Counted from the stretch's first letter, positions 42,167 to 51,284 are shown. The stretch: DNA of 64,000 nt from Promicromonospora sp. AC04 (GCF_003058225.1 NZ_QBUG01000003.1:434001-498000); one strand, 5' to 3'. The notes: generated from the sequence alone by a model not told the origin. Numbers and translations are program-made.

Positions 42167-42904
42167 ATGCCTGCTGTCTCCGTTGCCCTGGCTCGGCCCG
42201 GGAACCGTCGTCTCGTCCGCGTGCTCACCGTGTTCGCGGCGGTGCTGACGTTTGCCGCGCTGCTGCTGGTGGCGGGTCCGGCGAGCGCGCACGACCAGCT
42301 CCTGTCGTCCGACCCGAAGGACGGCGCCACGCTCGACGAGCAGCCGACGAGCATCACGCTCACCTTCAGCGCGCCGCCGCTCGACACGGGCATCGAGGTC
42401 GCCCTGGTCGGCCCCGACGGCACCACCGCCAAGGGCTACGACATCCAGGTCGACGACAAGGTGGTGACCGCCCAGGTCGCCGAGGACCTGCCCCCGGGCA
42501 AGTACGACGTCGCCTGGCACGTGGTCTCCTCCGACGGCCACCCCATCGACGGCGAGCTCACCTACGTGGTGGAGGGCGAGGCCGAGCCGACGGCGGAGCC
42601 GAGCGACGAGCCGGAGCTGTCCACGCAGGAGGCCGAGCCGACCGACACGGCCGAGACCGCCGAGAGCGCGGACGAGCCGAGCACGCCGACCGAGCTGGCC
42701 GGTGCCGGGAACGGCGCAGGCCCCAGCGGGCTGGCCGTGACCGGCGGGATCGTCGCGGCGGTGCTGGTCGTGCTGGGCGTCGTGGTGATGATGCGCCGCA
42801 AGATCCTCGAGAACGACAAGCTGCGCCAGGCCAACGAGCCCGACCCCGAGGACCCGGACGCCGAGGAGCCCAACGAGAACCCGGACGACAAGCCGAAGGC
42901 CTGA
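42167..42904 (+). CDS. CopC-domain copper-binding protein with C-terminal membrane helix
   Basis: 245 residues. Signal peptide about 1-41 ending ASA-H, so His becomes the first mature residue, as required for the CopC Cu(II) site; SSDGHPIDGEL supplies another His. The Ig-like domain spans about 42-137, a Glu/Thr/Pro-rich linker follows, then one membrane helix (about 189-209) and an acidic cytoplasmic tail. This fits surface copper handling. A CopD fusion is absent and the copper operon lies 12 kb away. Monocistronic. Confidence 0.88.
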   Translation: MPAVSVALARPGNRRLVRVLTVFAAVLTFAALLLVAGPASAHDQLLSSDPKDGATLDEQPTSITLTFSAPPLDTGIEVALVGPDGTTAKGYDIQVDDKVVTAQVAEDLPPGKYDVAWHVVSSDGHPIDGELTYVVEGEAEPTAEPSDEPELSTQEAEPTDTAETAESADEPSTPTELAGAGNGAGPSGLAVTGGIVAAVLVVLGVVVMMRRKILENDKLRQANEPDPEDPDAEEPNENPDDKPKA

Positions 42905-42987
42905 CGGCGTACGCGTCAGGCCTCGGGTCAGGTGTTCGACACACATCAATCGGAGATCGGCAGCGGCACACCGACGCCGCGGACACT

Positions 42988-43023
42988 CGAAGGCCCGGCC
43001 CCTTGTGAGGAGCCGGGCCTTCG
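42988..43023. terminator. Bidirectional terminator between CopC and HU genes
   Basis: CGAAGGCCCGGC (42988-42999) pairs perfectly with GCCGGGCCTTCG (43012-43023) around 12 nt between convergent genes. Confidence 0.85.
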
Positions 43024-43051
43024 CGTCGCTGTAAGAATCAGCGGCGAAGCG

Positions 43052-43333
43052 TCACTTCGCGACGGCCTTCTTCAGCAGCGAGCCGGCGCTGATCTTGACA
43101 CCGAAGTTCGCCGGGATCGAGATCTCCTCGCCGGTGCGCGGGTTGCGGCCCGTGCGGGCGGCGCGCTCGACGCGCTCGGCCGAGAGGAAGCCCGTCACCT
43201 TGACGGCCTCACCCTTGGCGAGCGACTCGATCAGCACCTCCTGGAAGGCGTTGAGCGCAGCCTCGGCCTCGGTCTTGTTGATCTCAGCCTTGCTGGCGAT
43301 GGCCGAGACGAGCTCGGACTTGTTGAGCGACAT
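43052..43333 (-). CDS. hup: HU-family DNA-binding protein
   Basis: 93 residues from ATG 43333 (MSLNKSELVSAIASKAEINK); a longer frame exists but lacks homology and GAAGAAGGGA precedes this ATG. The arm region carries RTGRNPRTGEEISIPA, the IHF/HU signature, and the end is LLKKAVAK. It lacks the long Lys/Ala tail of mycobacterial HupB, so it is a standard-length HU. It bends and compacts DNA. Monocistronic; the 275-bp region 43334-43608 upstream carries its promoter and that of the MFS gene but no further gene. Confidence 0.96.
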   Translation of the reverse strand: MSLNKSELVSAIASKAEINKTEAEAALNAFQEVLIESLAKGEAVKVTGFLSAERVERAARTGRNPRTGEEISIPANFGVKISAGSLLKKAVAK

Positions 43334-43608
43334 GCGGTTCCCTTCTTCGGTCACGTCGTGCGGCGGTACCCGCCCGACGACGAGGCCCCATACTGCCAGC
43401 AGATCGGCAGGAATTCGCGGAGAACGGGCTCTTGAGCGGCGAGTCGTGGGTAACTTTCTGCTCACAGGGCACGCGAACCTGTGTACGAACCTGTGGACGA
43501 CGACGGTGCGGGGCCTCCCGAGGCAGTGTCACCCCGCATTATCCGATGACTTCCGCAACCCATAGCGGTCTACCGCTGAAGGTAGTACTTCGCCAATGAG
43601 AGGAAATC

Positions 43609-45042
43609 GTGGAGAATCCGCCGTCCGAGGTCCCAGCCACCGATGAGGGCGCCTTGAGCACCGCGGACGAGGCTGCGGAATCCGTCGCGCCCGCCCCCGA
43701 AAAGGTCCCGCACGCCCGCCGCAACCTCGTCGTGCTCGTGTTCAGCAACCTGCTGGCCGGCGTCGGCGTCGCGTCCGGCGCCGCCGTCGGCGCGCTGCTC
43801 GCCGAGAGCCTGGGCGGCACGTCCATGGCGGGCCTCGCGCAGGCGGTCGGCGTGCTCGCGGCGGCCGTCGCCTCGATCCCGCTGGCGACGCTCGCCCAGA
43901 CCCGCGGGCGCCGGTGGGCGCTCTCGCTCGGCTACGCCCTGTCCACGGTCGGCGCCCTGCTCATCGTGACGGCGGCCGTGCTGGGGCAGCTCGTCGTGCT
44001 GCTGGTCGGCCTCATGCTCTACGGCGTCGCGAACGCGACCAACCTGCAGTCCCGGTACGCCGCGGCCGACAACGCCGGCTCGGGCACCCGCGCCCGGACC
44101 ATGTCGATAGTCCTGTGGGCCACTACCGTCGGCTCGGTCGTCGGACCGAACCTCGCGGCGCCCGGCGCCGTCGTCGGCAGCGGGTTCGGCGTGCCCGACC
44201 TGGGCGGCCCCTACCTGTTCTCCATCGTCGCCTACCTGCTGGCCGGGCTCCTGCTCGCGGCCCTCTACCGGGACCCGGCCCGCGCGGCCGCGGCCCGCGC
44301 AGCCGGCCGGGTGGCGGACGGCGTCGTCGGGCAGGAGAGCGGGCCGGACGACGGCGTGCAGCGCGCCGAGCCCAGGAAGCGCGCCGAGCCCAGGCGTACC
44401 GGGGCCCTCACCGCGCTGCGGTGGGCCTGGGCGCACCCGCGGGCGCGGTTCGCCGTGGTGACCACTGCCGTGGCGCACAGCGTGATGATCATGGTGATGG
44501 TGATGACACCCGTGCACATGCAGCACGGCGGGATGTCGCTGCAGCTCGTCGGCATCGTGATCAGCCTGCACGTGCTCGGGATGTTTGCGCTCAGCCCCGT
44601 GTTCGGGTGGCTGGCCGACCGCTACGGCGCGCTGCGCGTCGCCGCCGGCGGGATGGTGCTGCAGGGCGCGGCGGTGGCCCTCGGCTTCACGGCCGCGGCC
44701 ATGGTGCCCGACGCCGGAGCGCACGCCGGGCACGGTGCCGCCACCCCGGCCCTCGACACGGAGGTGCTCACGGCGGTCGCGCTCGTGCTGCTCGGGCTGG
44801 GCTGGTCGGCGTGCGTGATCGCGTCGTCGGCGGTGCTGGCGTCCGTGGCGGAGCCGCAGGTCAAGCTGCCGCTGCAGGGCGCGACGGACGCGCTGATGAA
44901 CTACTTCGGCGCGGGCTCCGCAGCGCTCGCCGGGCCGCTCCTCGCCTGGGGCGGGTTCCAGGCGGTGAACACCGCGGGTGCCATCCTGCTGGTGCCCGCC
45001 GTGGTGACGGTGATCCTGGCCGCGCGGGCGCCGAAGCCCTGA
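43609..45042 (+). CDS. MFS transporter
   Basis: 477 residues from GTG 43609, with GAGAGGA 6 nt upstream. An acidic N-terminal tail is followed by 12 predicted helices in two halves separated by a basic loop (about 225-265). The loop LAQTRGRRWALSLGYALS is an MFS motif A-like signature, repeated as GWLADRYGALRVAAG in the second half. His/Met-rich positions occur near helices 7 (HSVMIMVMVMTPVHMQHGGM) and 10 (GAHAGHGA), which might bear on metal or cation transport, but the substrate is unknown. Convergent with the next gene, 8 bp apart. Confidence 0.9.
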   Translation: MENPPSEVPATDEGALSTADEAAESVAPAPEKVPHARRNLVVLVFSNLLAGVGVASGAAVGALLAESLGGTSMAGLAQAVGVLAAAVASIPLATLAQTRGRRWALSLGYALSTVGALLIVTAAVLGQLVVLLVGLMLYGVANATNLQSRYAAADNAGSGTRARTMSIVLWATTVGSVVGPNLAAPGAVVGSGFGVPDLGGPYLFSIVAYLLAGLLLAALYRDPARAAAARAAGRVADGVVGQESGPDDGVQRAEPRKRAEPRRTGALTALRWAWAHPRARFAVVTTAVAHSVMIMVMVMTPVHMQHGGMSLQLVGIVISLHVLGMFALSPVFGWLADRYGALRVAAGGMVLQGAAVALGFTAAAMVPDAGAHAGHGAATPALDTEVLTAVALVLLGLGWSACVIASSAVLASVAEPQVKLPLQGATDALMNYFGAGSAALAGPLLAWGGFQAVNTAGAILLVPAVVTVILAARAPKP

Positions 45043-45050
45043 CTGCCCTG

Positions 45051-47591
45051 TCAGAGGTCGCCCTTGCGCTCCAGGAACCGCATCGCCACCCAGCCCAGCG
45101 GGACCCGGCCCCAGTAGGTGCACAGGCGGTACAGGATCGTCGCGGAGAACGCGATGGTGGCCGGCACCCCCGCCGCCGAAAGGCCGGCGGTCAGGGCACC
45201 CTCGACGCCGCCCAGGCCGCCCGGTGTCGGGATGAGCGCGCCGAGCGCGTTGCCGACCAGGTTGACGAGGGCGATGTCCACCAGCGAGAGCGACTGCCCG
45301 AAGGCCGCGAGGCAGCACCACAGGGCGACGATGTAGCCGAGCGTCATGATGATGTTCCCGGCCATGCCCAGCGCCAGCCGGCCCGGGTGGCTCAGCATCT
45401 GCGCCAGGCGCGGCCACACCTGGCGCAGCCTCGGCGCGATGAAGCCCATGCCCCACCGGCGCACCGGCGGCACCAGCAGCGTCGCGACGACGCCGAGCGC
45501 GACGGCCGCCAGCGTGATCAGCACCGCGGGCGACGGCAGCTCGACGAGCGCGCCGGATCCCGTGAAGATCGCCAGCCCCACGAGCAGCAGCACCGTGACG
45601 ACGAACTGCGACACCTGCACCAGCGCCACGGTGGCGACGGCCATCGGCATCGATACCCCGCGCTGGGTCAGCAGCCGCAGGTTCAGCGCCGCCGGCCCGA
45701 TTCCCGCAGGGGCGGCCAGGGCCACGAACGAGCCCGCGGCGGCAGTGAGCGTGGCACGCGCGAGCGGCACGCGCGTCGGGGAGAACGCGACCAGGGTGAG
45801 GCCGGCGCCGAACCACGTGATGATGGCGAGCGCGAACGCCACCGCCACCCACCACGGGTTCGCCTCGCGCACGGCCTGGGCGATCTCGTCGAAGTTGATG
45901 GTCGTGAAGACGACGATGATTGCGACGATCATCAGCGTCGCCGTGAGGACCGTGCGCGCGCTGAACCGGGAGATGCGCTGCGGCTGCACGCTGGCCTCGG
46001 GCAGGCGCTCCACCAGGGCGTTCCGCAGCTCGCCCACCAGGCCCTTCGCCCGGCGCACCTCCTCGCGGGTCGTCCGGGGGAGGGCGATCGTCTGGATCAG
46101 GGGCCCGATGGCGGCGATGTCGGCGTCGGGCAGGGCGCGGACCGCGGAGGCGACGGCGCGGCGCGGGCCGACCCGCAGCCCGATGAGCGTGAGCATCTGC
46201 ACCAGGTCGAGGCGCCGCGACAGCGGCGACGACGCGATGTCGCCCTGCTCCCAGCCCGTTATCCACACGTGCGGGCTGCCGTCGGGGTCACGGTGCGTGA
46301 GCAGGACGTCCTGGGTGAGCGCGCGGTGCGTGAGGCCCACTGCGTGCGCTCGGCCGAGCTGGTCCCAGGCCTCGGCGAGGACATCGTCGGGCACATCGGA
46401 GTCAGGCAGGTCCCGTAGGGAGACGGCGTGGGCGGCGTGCTCCAGGACGAGCGCTATCGAGTCGCCGAACTCGCCGATCCCCAGGAGCCGGGGCGTGCGG
46501 ACGCCGGCGGCGGTGGCGGCGTAGGACAGCAGGGCGGTGCGCTCGGCGACGGCCTTGAGCGAGATCGCGGCCCGACCCTCGATGCCGCGCAGGCGCAGGG
46601 CCCGCCACAGGCGCGTGATGAGGCCGACGACCTGGCGGTCGCCGTCGAGCACCACTACGTCGCGGCGGACGTCGTCGTCGCAGTAGAGGGCGTACACGCG
46701 GTTGTCGCCCGCGCGGCCCAGGGCGAGCGCGGCCGGGTCGTCGGGCGCGCCCTCCTCGACGGCCTGGGCAGACACGGCGGTGTGGTCGGTGCCGTGGTCG
46801 GACAGGGCGTGCACGCGGGACAGGGACGTCGGTACGAACCCCGCGCGCCGCACGGCCGCGACCAGCTCGGGTCCGTAGGCGCGCTCGCTGCGGGTGCCCG
46901 ACACGTACTGCACGGTCGAGCCCGCGAGGCGGCCCAGCAGCAGCGCGACGATGACGCCGGGCAGCGACACCTGCCCCGTGATCAGCACGATCAGGAGGGC
47001 GGCGAACATCAGGTTCCACGAGATGCGGACGGTCCGGCGCCGGGTCGCCGGCCCGGCGACCGTGAGCATCGCCGTCAGGGCGACGGCGTACTCCGGGATG
47101 GTCAGCACGTATCCCGTGCCGCGCTCCCACACCGACATGCCGCGCACCAGCTCGTCCGAGCCCAGGTGGCTCACCAGGATCGTGGTGAGCACGCCGATCA
47201 GGAGCCCGAGGACGCCCGCGACGATGGACTCGACGATCTGCCGGCCCAGGCGCCGGACCCCCAGCTCGATCATCACGGCGACCGGAGCGAACAGGCTGAC
47301 CAGGCCCTGCAGCACCGCGACCGGCACGAACAGGATCGCGGCCAGCAGGTCGTTGAAGCTCCGGACGTCCTCGGTGACGCCCTCCGTGGTGCCGTGCGCC
47401 ACCACCGACAGGATCATTACGCCCGCGATGCCGACCGCGCACCCGATCATCCAGATCAGCGCGCGCGGGTGCCGTACGCGCTCCTCGGGGGTGTCGACGA
47501 CGCGGACGGGGTCGGTCTCGACGGGCGCCGTCCGCGGGACGTCGGAGAGTTCGGCACCGGTGTCAGCCCGGCCGGTGCGCGAGTTGGACAT
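45051..47591 (-). CDS. Large membrane protein with MprF-type flippase domain and kinase-like middle
   Basis: 846 residues from ATG 47591. N-terminal membrane block of about six to seven helices (about 45-240), a soluble domain (about 250-530) with remnants of an aminoglycoside phosphotransferase/protein kinase fold (LSYAATAAGVRTPRLLGIG, ALVLEHAAHAV, LGRAHAVGLTHRAL, VWITGWEQGDI), and a C-terminal block of about eight helices typical of lysylphosphatidylglycerol flippase/UPF0104 proteins (IPTPGGLGGVEGALTAGL). The catalytic HxD is degenerate (THRALTQD), so kinase activity is doubtful. There is no lysyl-transferase domain, so lipid flipping or polyprenyl-lipid transport is more likely than lysinylation. 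Confidence 0.85.
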   Translation of the reverse strand: MSNSRTGRADTGAELSDVPRTAPVETDPVRVVDTPEERVRHPRALIWMIGCAVGIAGVMILSVVAHGTTEGVTEDVRSFNDLLAAILFVPVAVLQGLVSLFAPVAVMIELGVRRLGRQIVESIVAGVLGLLIGVLTTILVSHLGSDELVRGMSVWERGTGYVLTIPEYAVALTAMLTVAGPATRRRTVRISWNLMFAALLIVLITGQVSLPGVIVALLLGRLAGSTVQYVSGTRSERAYGPELVAAVRRAGFVPTSLSRVHALSDHGTDHTAVSAQAVEEGAPDDPAALALGRAGDNRVYALYCDDDVRRDVVVLDGDRQVVGLITRLWRALRLRGIEGRAAISLKAVAERTALLSYAATAAGVRTPRLLGIGEFGDSIALVLEHAAHAVSLRDLPDSDVPDDVLAEAWDQLGRAHAVGLTHRALTQDVLLTHRDPDGSPHVWITGWEQGDIASSPLSRRLDLVQMLTLIGLRVGPRRAVASAVRALPDADIAAIGPLIQTIALPRTTREEVRRAKGLVGELRNALVERLPEASVQPQRISRFSARTVLTATLMIVAIIVVFTTINFDEIAQAVREANPWWVAVAFALAIITWFGAGLTLVAFSPTRVPLARATLTAAAGSFVALAAPAGIGPAALNLRLLTQRGVSMPMAVATVALVQVSQFVVTVLLLVGLAIFTGSGALVELPSPAVLITLAAVALGVVATLLVPPVRRWGMGFIAPRLRQVWPRLAQMLSHPGRLALGMAGNIIMTLGYIVALWCCLAAFGQSLSLVDIALVNLVGNALGALIPTPGGLGGVEGALTAGLSAAGVPATIAFSATILYRLCTYWGRVPLGWVAMRFLERKGDL

Positions 47592-47604
47592 GCTCGCGAT
47601 TCTA
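47592..47604 (-). promoter_or_regulatory. Leaderless promoter of the flippase-like gene
   Basis: Minus-strand TAGAAT (47599-47604), 7 nt, ATG 47591; selects this ATG over one 30 nt upstream. Confidence 0.6.
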
Positions 47605-47698
47605 GGGCTGTTGGCGCTCACTTGACCGGATGGCCAAGAGCGGGAGCCATAATGTCCCGGTCAGGTCGGGGATATCCATGGTGATCGCCTGCATGTCC

Positions 47699-48478
47699 TC
47701 ACCGGATCCCGAGGGCCTCGCGCCACTCGGCGGGCACGAGGGCGTAACCCACGAACGCCACCACGTCGAGCAGCGTGTGCGCGACGACGAGGGGGACGAT
47801 CCGGCGTCGGCCGTCGGGCTGGAACCTGGGCGAGGTGTAGAACCACGAGAAGACGACGCCCATCACCACGTTCCCGAGGAACGGCCCGATGCCCTGGTAC
47901 AGGTGGTAGGACCCGCGCAGGAGCGAGCTGGCGACGATGAACTTCACCCGGTTCCAGCCGAGCTCCCGCGTACGTTCGTACAGGTAGCCGACGGCGATGA
48001 CCTCCTCCAGGAGGCCGTTCTGGAACGCGCTGAGCAGCAGCACCGGGATGGTCCACCAGTACGCGTCCAGTGCGCTGGCCTGCACCTCGACGGTGATGCC
48101 GAGCGCGCGGCCGAGGGCGTAGAACGCGAGACCGGGGATGCCGATAGCGGCGGCGAGGGCGACGCCCCACCCGAAGTCCCGGCCCGGGCGGGTCCGGTCC
48201 AGGCCGAGGCTGCGCACTGCGCTGCGGCCGTTGGCGCTGAGCAGGTACAGGGCCAGGGCCACCGGGACGAGCGCGAAGCCGATGCTCAGCAGCTGGTAGA
48301 CGAGATCGAGGTACGGACGCTCGGACCGGCTCGCATTGAGCGTGGCGGTCTGCTCGGCGAGCGGGGTGCCCGCCGTGAGCCGGGCCGCGATGTTGACGAG
48401 TGCGTACACCGCGGACTGGCCCAGGCTGAGCCCGAGCACTATCCACACCTCGGCGGTGATGCGACGGTTCGAAGGCAC
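47699..48478 (-). CDS. CPBP family intramembrane metalloprotease
   Basis: 259 residues from GTG 48478. About seven membrane helices; the ABI/CPBP motifs are GLLEEVIAVGYLYERTRELG (Glu-Glu and Arg, near 152-170), SYHLYQGIGPF (His) and VVAHTLLDVVAF (His). Family members are Type II CAAX-like proteases or non-proteolytic membrane proteins, including bacteriocin immunity proteins. TATAAA 6 nt upstream of the GTG may be its -10. No bacteriocin gene is adjacent. Confidence 0.88.
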   Translation of the reverse strand: MPSNRRITAEVWIVLGLSLGQSAVYALVNIAARLTAGTPLAEQTATLNASRSERPYLDLVYQLLSIGFALVPVALALYLLSANGRSAVRSLGLDRTRPGRDFGWGVALAAAIGIPGLAFYALGRALGITVEVQASALDAYWWTIPVLLLSAFQNGLLEEVIAVGYLYERTRELGWNRVKFIVASSLLRGSYHLYQGIGPFLGNVVMGVVFSWFYTSPRFQPDGRRRIVPLVVAHTLLDVVAFVGYALVPAEWREALGIR

Positions 48479-48494
48479 GGCCTGTTTATAGCAG

Positions 48495-48533
48495 CCGCCG
48501 CTGAGCGTGGGCGGTGTCCGCGCTCAGCGGCGG
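48495..48533. terminator. Hairpin after the S10 peptidase gene
   Basis: CCGCCGCTGAGCG (48495-48507) pairs perfectly with CGCTCAGCGGCGG (48521-48533). It lies between the peptidase stop (48550) and the CPBP promoter (48485-48490), insulating the two minus-strand units. Confidence 0.8.
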
Positions 48534-48549
48534 TCGCGTCCGGCCGTGG

Positions 48550-50079
48550 TCAGTCGCGGTTGGACGCGCGCCGGACGAAGTCCGCCAGGTCCGCCGACTG
48601 CGCCAGCCGCGACTCGGGGTGGATGTACATCATGTGGCCGGCCGGGTAGACCCGGGTCTCGATGCGCTCCCGGTAGGACGCCGGGATCGCCATCTGGTCG
48701 AGGCTGTACTCGATGGCCTCGACGGGCACGCCGCCGTCGTACCGCCCCATGGCGATGTGTACCTGGAGGTGCGGGTTGAGGATCATCGCCGTCGCGAGCT
48801 TGTCGGCGACGTCGACCGCCTGGCCCTCGAACTCCTTGTACGACCACGGGTGCACCTGGCGGGACAGCACCTCGTAGATCGCGTCGTGCTCGTACTTGAG
48901 CTCGCCGCGCAGGTAGTGGTGCAGCGCCGCCGTGTAGGGCCCGGGCGTGGCCGTCATGAACGGGTCGTACGGCATCTGCTCGTGGATGTAGTTGTCCGCC
49001 GGACCGGTGAACCGGGTGTCGAGGCGGCCGGTGACGAGGCGCCGCGCGCGCAGCAGCTCCGCGTAGACGCGGGTGTGCTCCAGGCGCAGGTTGGCGCGGT
49101 CGACGTAGTCCTCGCTGAGCCCGGTCAGCGAGGCGATCTTCGCGACGGCGGCGGCGCGCTCGTCGTCGGGCACGCGTGCGCCGCGGGCCAGGACCGAGCT
49201 GTACGTCTCGGTCCAGTCGCGGGCCTCGGCCACGACGTCGTTCAGCTCCCGCTCGCCGAGCAGCCCGTGGTAGTGCGCCGTCGCGGCGTAGAGGGGCAGG
49301 AACAGCGGGTGCGGCAGGTTGGAGTGCTCGCCGTCGAACAGCGCCTCCAGGTTGAGGGCCGGGGCCACCAGCATGACGCCGTTGAGGAACATGCCGAAGC
49401 GCTGCTGGAGGTACTCGGCGAGGGCCGCGCCGCGGGTCCCGCCGTACGACTCGCCGATGAGGAACTTGGGGCTCATCCACCGGTCGTTCCGGCTGGTCCA
49501 CAGGCGGATGATCTCGCCGACGGACTCGACGTCGCCCGTGAAGCCGTGGAACGGCTTGGCCTGCTCGCCCTCGGTGGCGCGGGAGAAGCCCGTGGAGACC
49601 GGGTCGATGAACACCAGGTCGGAGACGCGCAGCAGGGTCTCCGGGTTGTCGATCAGCCCGTACGGCGGGGCGGTCAGGTTGCCGACGTCGCCCGAGTCGA
49701 CCCGGCGCGGGCCGAGCACGCCCAGGTGCAGCCACACCGACGACGAGCCGGGGCCGCCGTTGAACGCGAAGGTCACCGGGCGGCGCGTCACGTCGGCGTC
49801 GTCCAGCGTGTAGTACGTGATCGAGACCTCGGCCTTGGGCTTGCGGCCGTCGTACTTCTCCTCCTTGAGGACCTCCTCGCGCAGCACGATCCGGCCGGTC
49901 GTGGCGGAGTAGGAGAGGTCGCCCTGCGGGGTGTGAAGGGTGTGGTGCGTGGTGACGAGATCGTCGGCGGGCTCGGGCTTCTTCGCGGGTGCGGTGCCCT
50001 TGCCCGGTGTTCCGGAGCCCGGAGCTCCCGAGGCGGTCGTCGTGGCTTCGGTCTGCGTCGTCTTCTCGTCGTCCGTCAC
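48550..50079 (-). CDS. S10-family serine carboxypeptidase-like protein
   Basis: 509 residues from GTG 50079. Alpha/beta-hydrolase with the S10 oxyanion segment FNGGPGSSSVWLHLG (near 88-102), nucleophile Ser in GESYGGTRG (near 209), Asp in GRYDGGVP region and His in YPAGHMMYIHP (near 482). The first 40 residues are Thr/Lys/Pro-rich and polar, with no signal peptide, so the enzyme looks cytosolic, unlike secreted eukaryotic S10 carboxypeptidases. Leaderless start. It is 10 bp from the metallo-beta-lactamase gene upstream on the same strand. Confidence 0.9.
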   Translation of the reverse strand: MTDDEKTTQTEATTTASGAPGSGTPGKGTAPAKKPEPADDLVTTHHTLHTPQGDLSYSATTGRIVLREEVLKEEKYDGRKPKAEVSITYYTLDDADVTRRPVTFAFNGGPGSSSVWLHLGVLGPRRVDSGDVGNLTAPPYGLIDNPETLLRVSDLVFIDPVSTGFSRATEGEQAKPFHGFTGDVESVGEIIRLWTSRNDRWMSPKFLIGESYGGTRGAALAEYLQQRFGMFLNGVMLVAPALNLEALFDGEHSNLPHPLFLPLYAATAHYHGLLGERELNDVVAEARDWTETYSSVLARGARVPDDERAAAVAKIASLTGLSEDYVDRANLRLEHTRVYAELLRARRLVTGRLDTRFTGPADNYIHEQMPYDPFMTATPGPYTAALHHYLRGELKYEHDAIYEVLSRQVHPWSYKEFEGQAVDVADKLATAMILNPHLQVHIAMGRYDGGVPVEAIEYSLDQMAIPASYRERIETRVYPAGHMMYIHPESRLAQSADLADFVRRASNRD

Positions 50080-50091
50080 GCGGGGAACCTA
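50080..50091 (-). promoter_or_regulatory. Leaderless promoter of the S10 peptidase gene
   Basis: Minus-strand TAGGTT (50086-50091), 6 nt, GTG 50079. It overlaps the stop codon of the upstream gene (50089-50091). Confidence 0.5.
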
Positions 50092-50808
50092 TCGCGCCGG
50101 GCCTGGCGCCTCCAGGCTTAATCCGGGGGCGGCGAGCACGACGGGGCAGCTCGCGTGCCATGCCGCCTCGGCCAGCAGCTCCCCGTGGTCCTGCCACGGG
50201 CGCAGGTGGGTGAGGACCAGCAGGCGCGCGCCGGAGCGGGCGGCGAGCTGCCCGGCGTCCGCCGCGGTGAGATGCCCGCCGCGCAGCGTGCCGCGCACGC
50301 CTGACGCCTCCGCGAGCAGCACCTCGCAGCCCGCGGCGAGCTCGTCGAGGGCTGCGCACGGGGCGGTGTCGCCGGTGTAGCAGAGGGCGTCGTCGACCCG
50401 GACGGCGTGACTGTGCTCGATATGCTCGACGGCGGCGAACCGCAGGTCGAACGGCCCCACCCGGCGGGTGCCGGGCGAGATGTCGGTGACGGCGTACACG
50501 GTCGGGTTGTCCCGCACCACCGTCCTGAGGTTCGCCGGGCCGTGCACGGGCAGCGGCGGCAGCGGTCCGACGTCGGGCAGCGTGCGCAGGTAGCCGAGGT
50601 CCACGAGGTCGGCCCAGTGGTCGCCGTGGGCATGCGTGACGACGACGGCGCCGACGTCGGCGGGGGCGACGTACCGCTGCAGCGGGCCCGCCGCGCCGGT
50701 GCCCAGATCGAGCAGGAGCCGGAACCCGTCCTGCTCCACGAGGTAGCACGAACACGCCGAGTCCGGGCCAGGGACGGACCCCGAGGACCCCACCACCGTG
50801 AGCCGCAT
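50089..50808 (-). CDS. Metallo-beta-lactamase fold hydrolase
   Basis: 239 residues from ATG 50808 (MRLTVVGSSGSVPG). Metal ligands: THAHGDHWAD (HxHxDH, near 55-62), AEASG and a late HLTAADAG/LTHLRP region. The opening VVGSSGSVPGPDSACSCYLV resembles RNase Z/AtsA-like and phosphodiesterase proteins of this fold. Likely a cytosolic hydrolase; substrate unknown. Leaderless start; the peptidase gene begins 10 bp downstream. Confidence 0.88.
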   Translation of the reverse strand: MRLTVVGSSGSVPGPDSACSCYLVEQDGFRLLLDLGTGAAGPLQRYVAPADVGAVVVTHAHGDHWADLVDLGYLRTLPDVGPLPPLPVHGPANLRTVVRDNPTVYAVTDISPGTRRVGPFDLRFAAVEHIEHSHAVRVDDALCYTGDTAPCAALDELAAGCEVLLAEASGVRGTLRGGHLTAADAGQLAARSGARLLVLTHLRPWQDHGELLAEAAWHASCPVVLAAPGLSLEAPGPAR

Positions 50809-50820
50809 CCCGGAAGCATA
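50809..50820 (-). promoter_or_regulatory. Leaderless promoter of the metallo-beta-lactamase fold gene
   Basis: Minus-strand TATGCT (50815-50820), 6 nt, ATG 50808. Confidence 0.55.
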
Positions 50821-50873
50821 GGAGGAGCCCGGGACGCGAGGTCGTCGGCCGGTCGGGATCTGCCGCCACTTGC

Positions 50874-50891
50874 TGTTGCGTATGCGCAACA
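50874..50891. promoter_or_regulatory. Palindrome TGTTGCG-N4-CGCAACA
   Basis: Seven-base arms flank TATG in the 247-bp divergent region between the metallo-beta-lactamase gene and the two-gene module. A further half-like CTCTTGCGGATGC follows at about 50899. A regulator site is possible; I see no gene in 50826-51019. Confidence 0.4.
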
Positions 50892-51018
50892 AATCGCTCT
50901 TGCGGATGCCATCCAGCGATAGTCCGGTGATGATGTTCGACGACGGATCCGGCGCGCTGGCGTTCGTTGATCATCATGCAATGCATACCTCTAGGAGACG
51001 TTCGCATGTCCGGCAGGT

Positions 51019-51055
51019 GTTGGAGATTTCCAACAGGCAAGTTAGGCTCATAGGG
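51019..51055 (+). promoter_or_regulatory. Promoter and operator of the two-gene toxin-antitoxin-like module
   Basis: A -35-like TTGGAG (51020-51025), 17 bp, a -10 TAGGCT (51043-51048), then 7 nt to ATG 51056: a complete leaderless promoter. GTTGGA (51019-51024) and TCCAAC (51029-51034) form an inverted repeat over the -35 box, where a bound repressor would block RNA polymerase. Confidence 0.6.
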
Positions 51056-51283
51056 ATGGTGAGCGCAGGCCGTCATCCCAAGAACGCGATCAACGCGGTG
51101 ATCGGAGACTTGCCAGACAACATCGAGGTGGTGCCGATCCACAAAGGGCACCGCTGGGGCGTGCTGGGATGCGCGACCTGCGATGCGACCGAGGCGATCT
51201 GGTCAACGCCTCGGAGCGCTGACAACCACGCGCGAGGCCTGCTCAGGTTCGTGGCGAGGCATCTGCACGACGAGGAGGGCTGA
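51056..51283 (+). CDS. Small HicA-like protein, candidate toxin
   Basis: 75 residues. Contains IHKGHRWGVLGCATCDATEAIWSTP and NHARGLLRFVARHLH. I recall similar short actinobacterial proteins (H-x-W-G, CxxC, WSTP, NHAR) paired with a gene like the next one. HicA toxins are dsRBD-like mRNA interferases with a catalytic His in a short strand; here His near 32-34 could play that part but the fold is not certain, and the CxxC may bind a metal. The stop is one base from the next ATG, so the genes are coupled. Toxin function is inference. Confidence 0.65.
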   Translation: MVSAGRHPKNAINAVIGDLPDNIEVVPIHKGHRWGVLGCATCDATEAIWSTPRSADNHARGLLRFVARHLHDEEG

Positions 51284-51284
51284 C

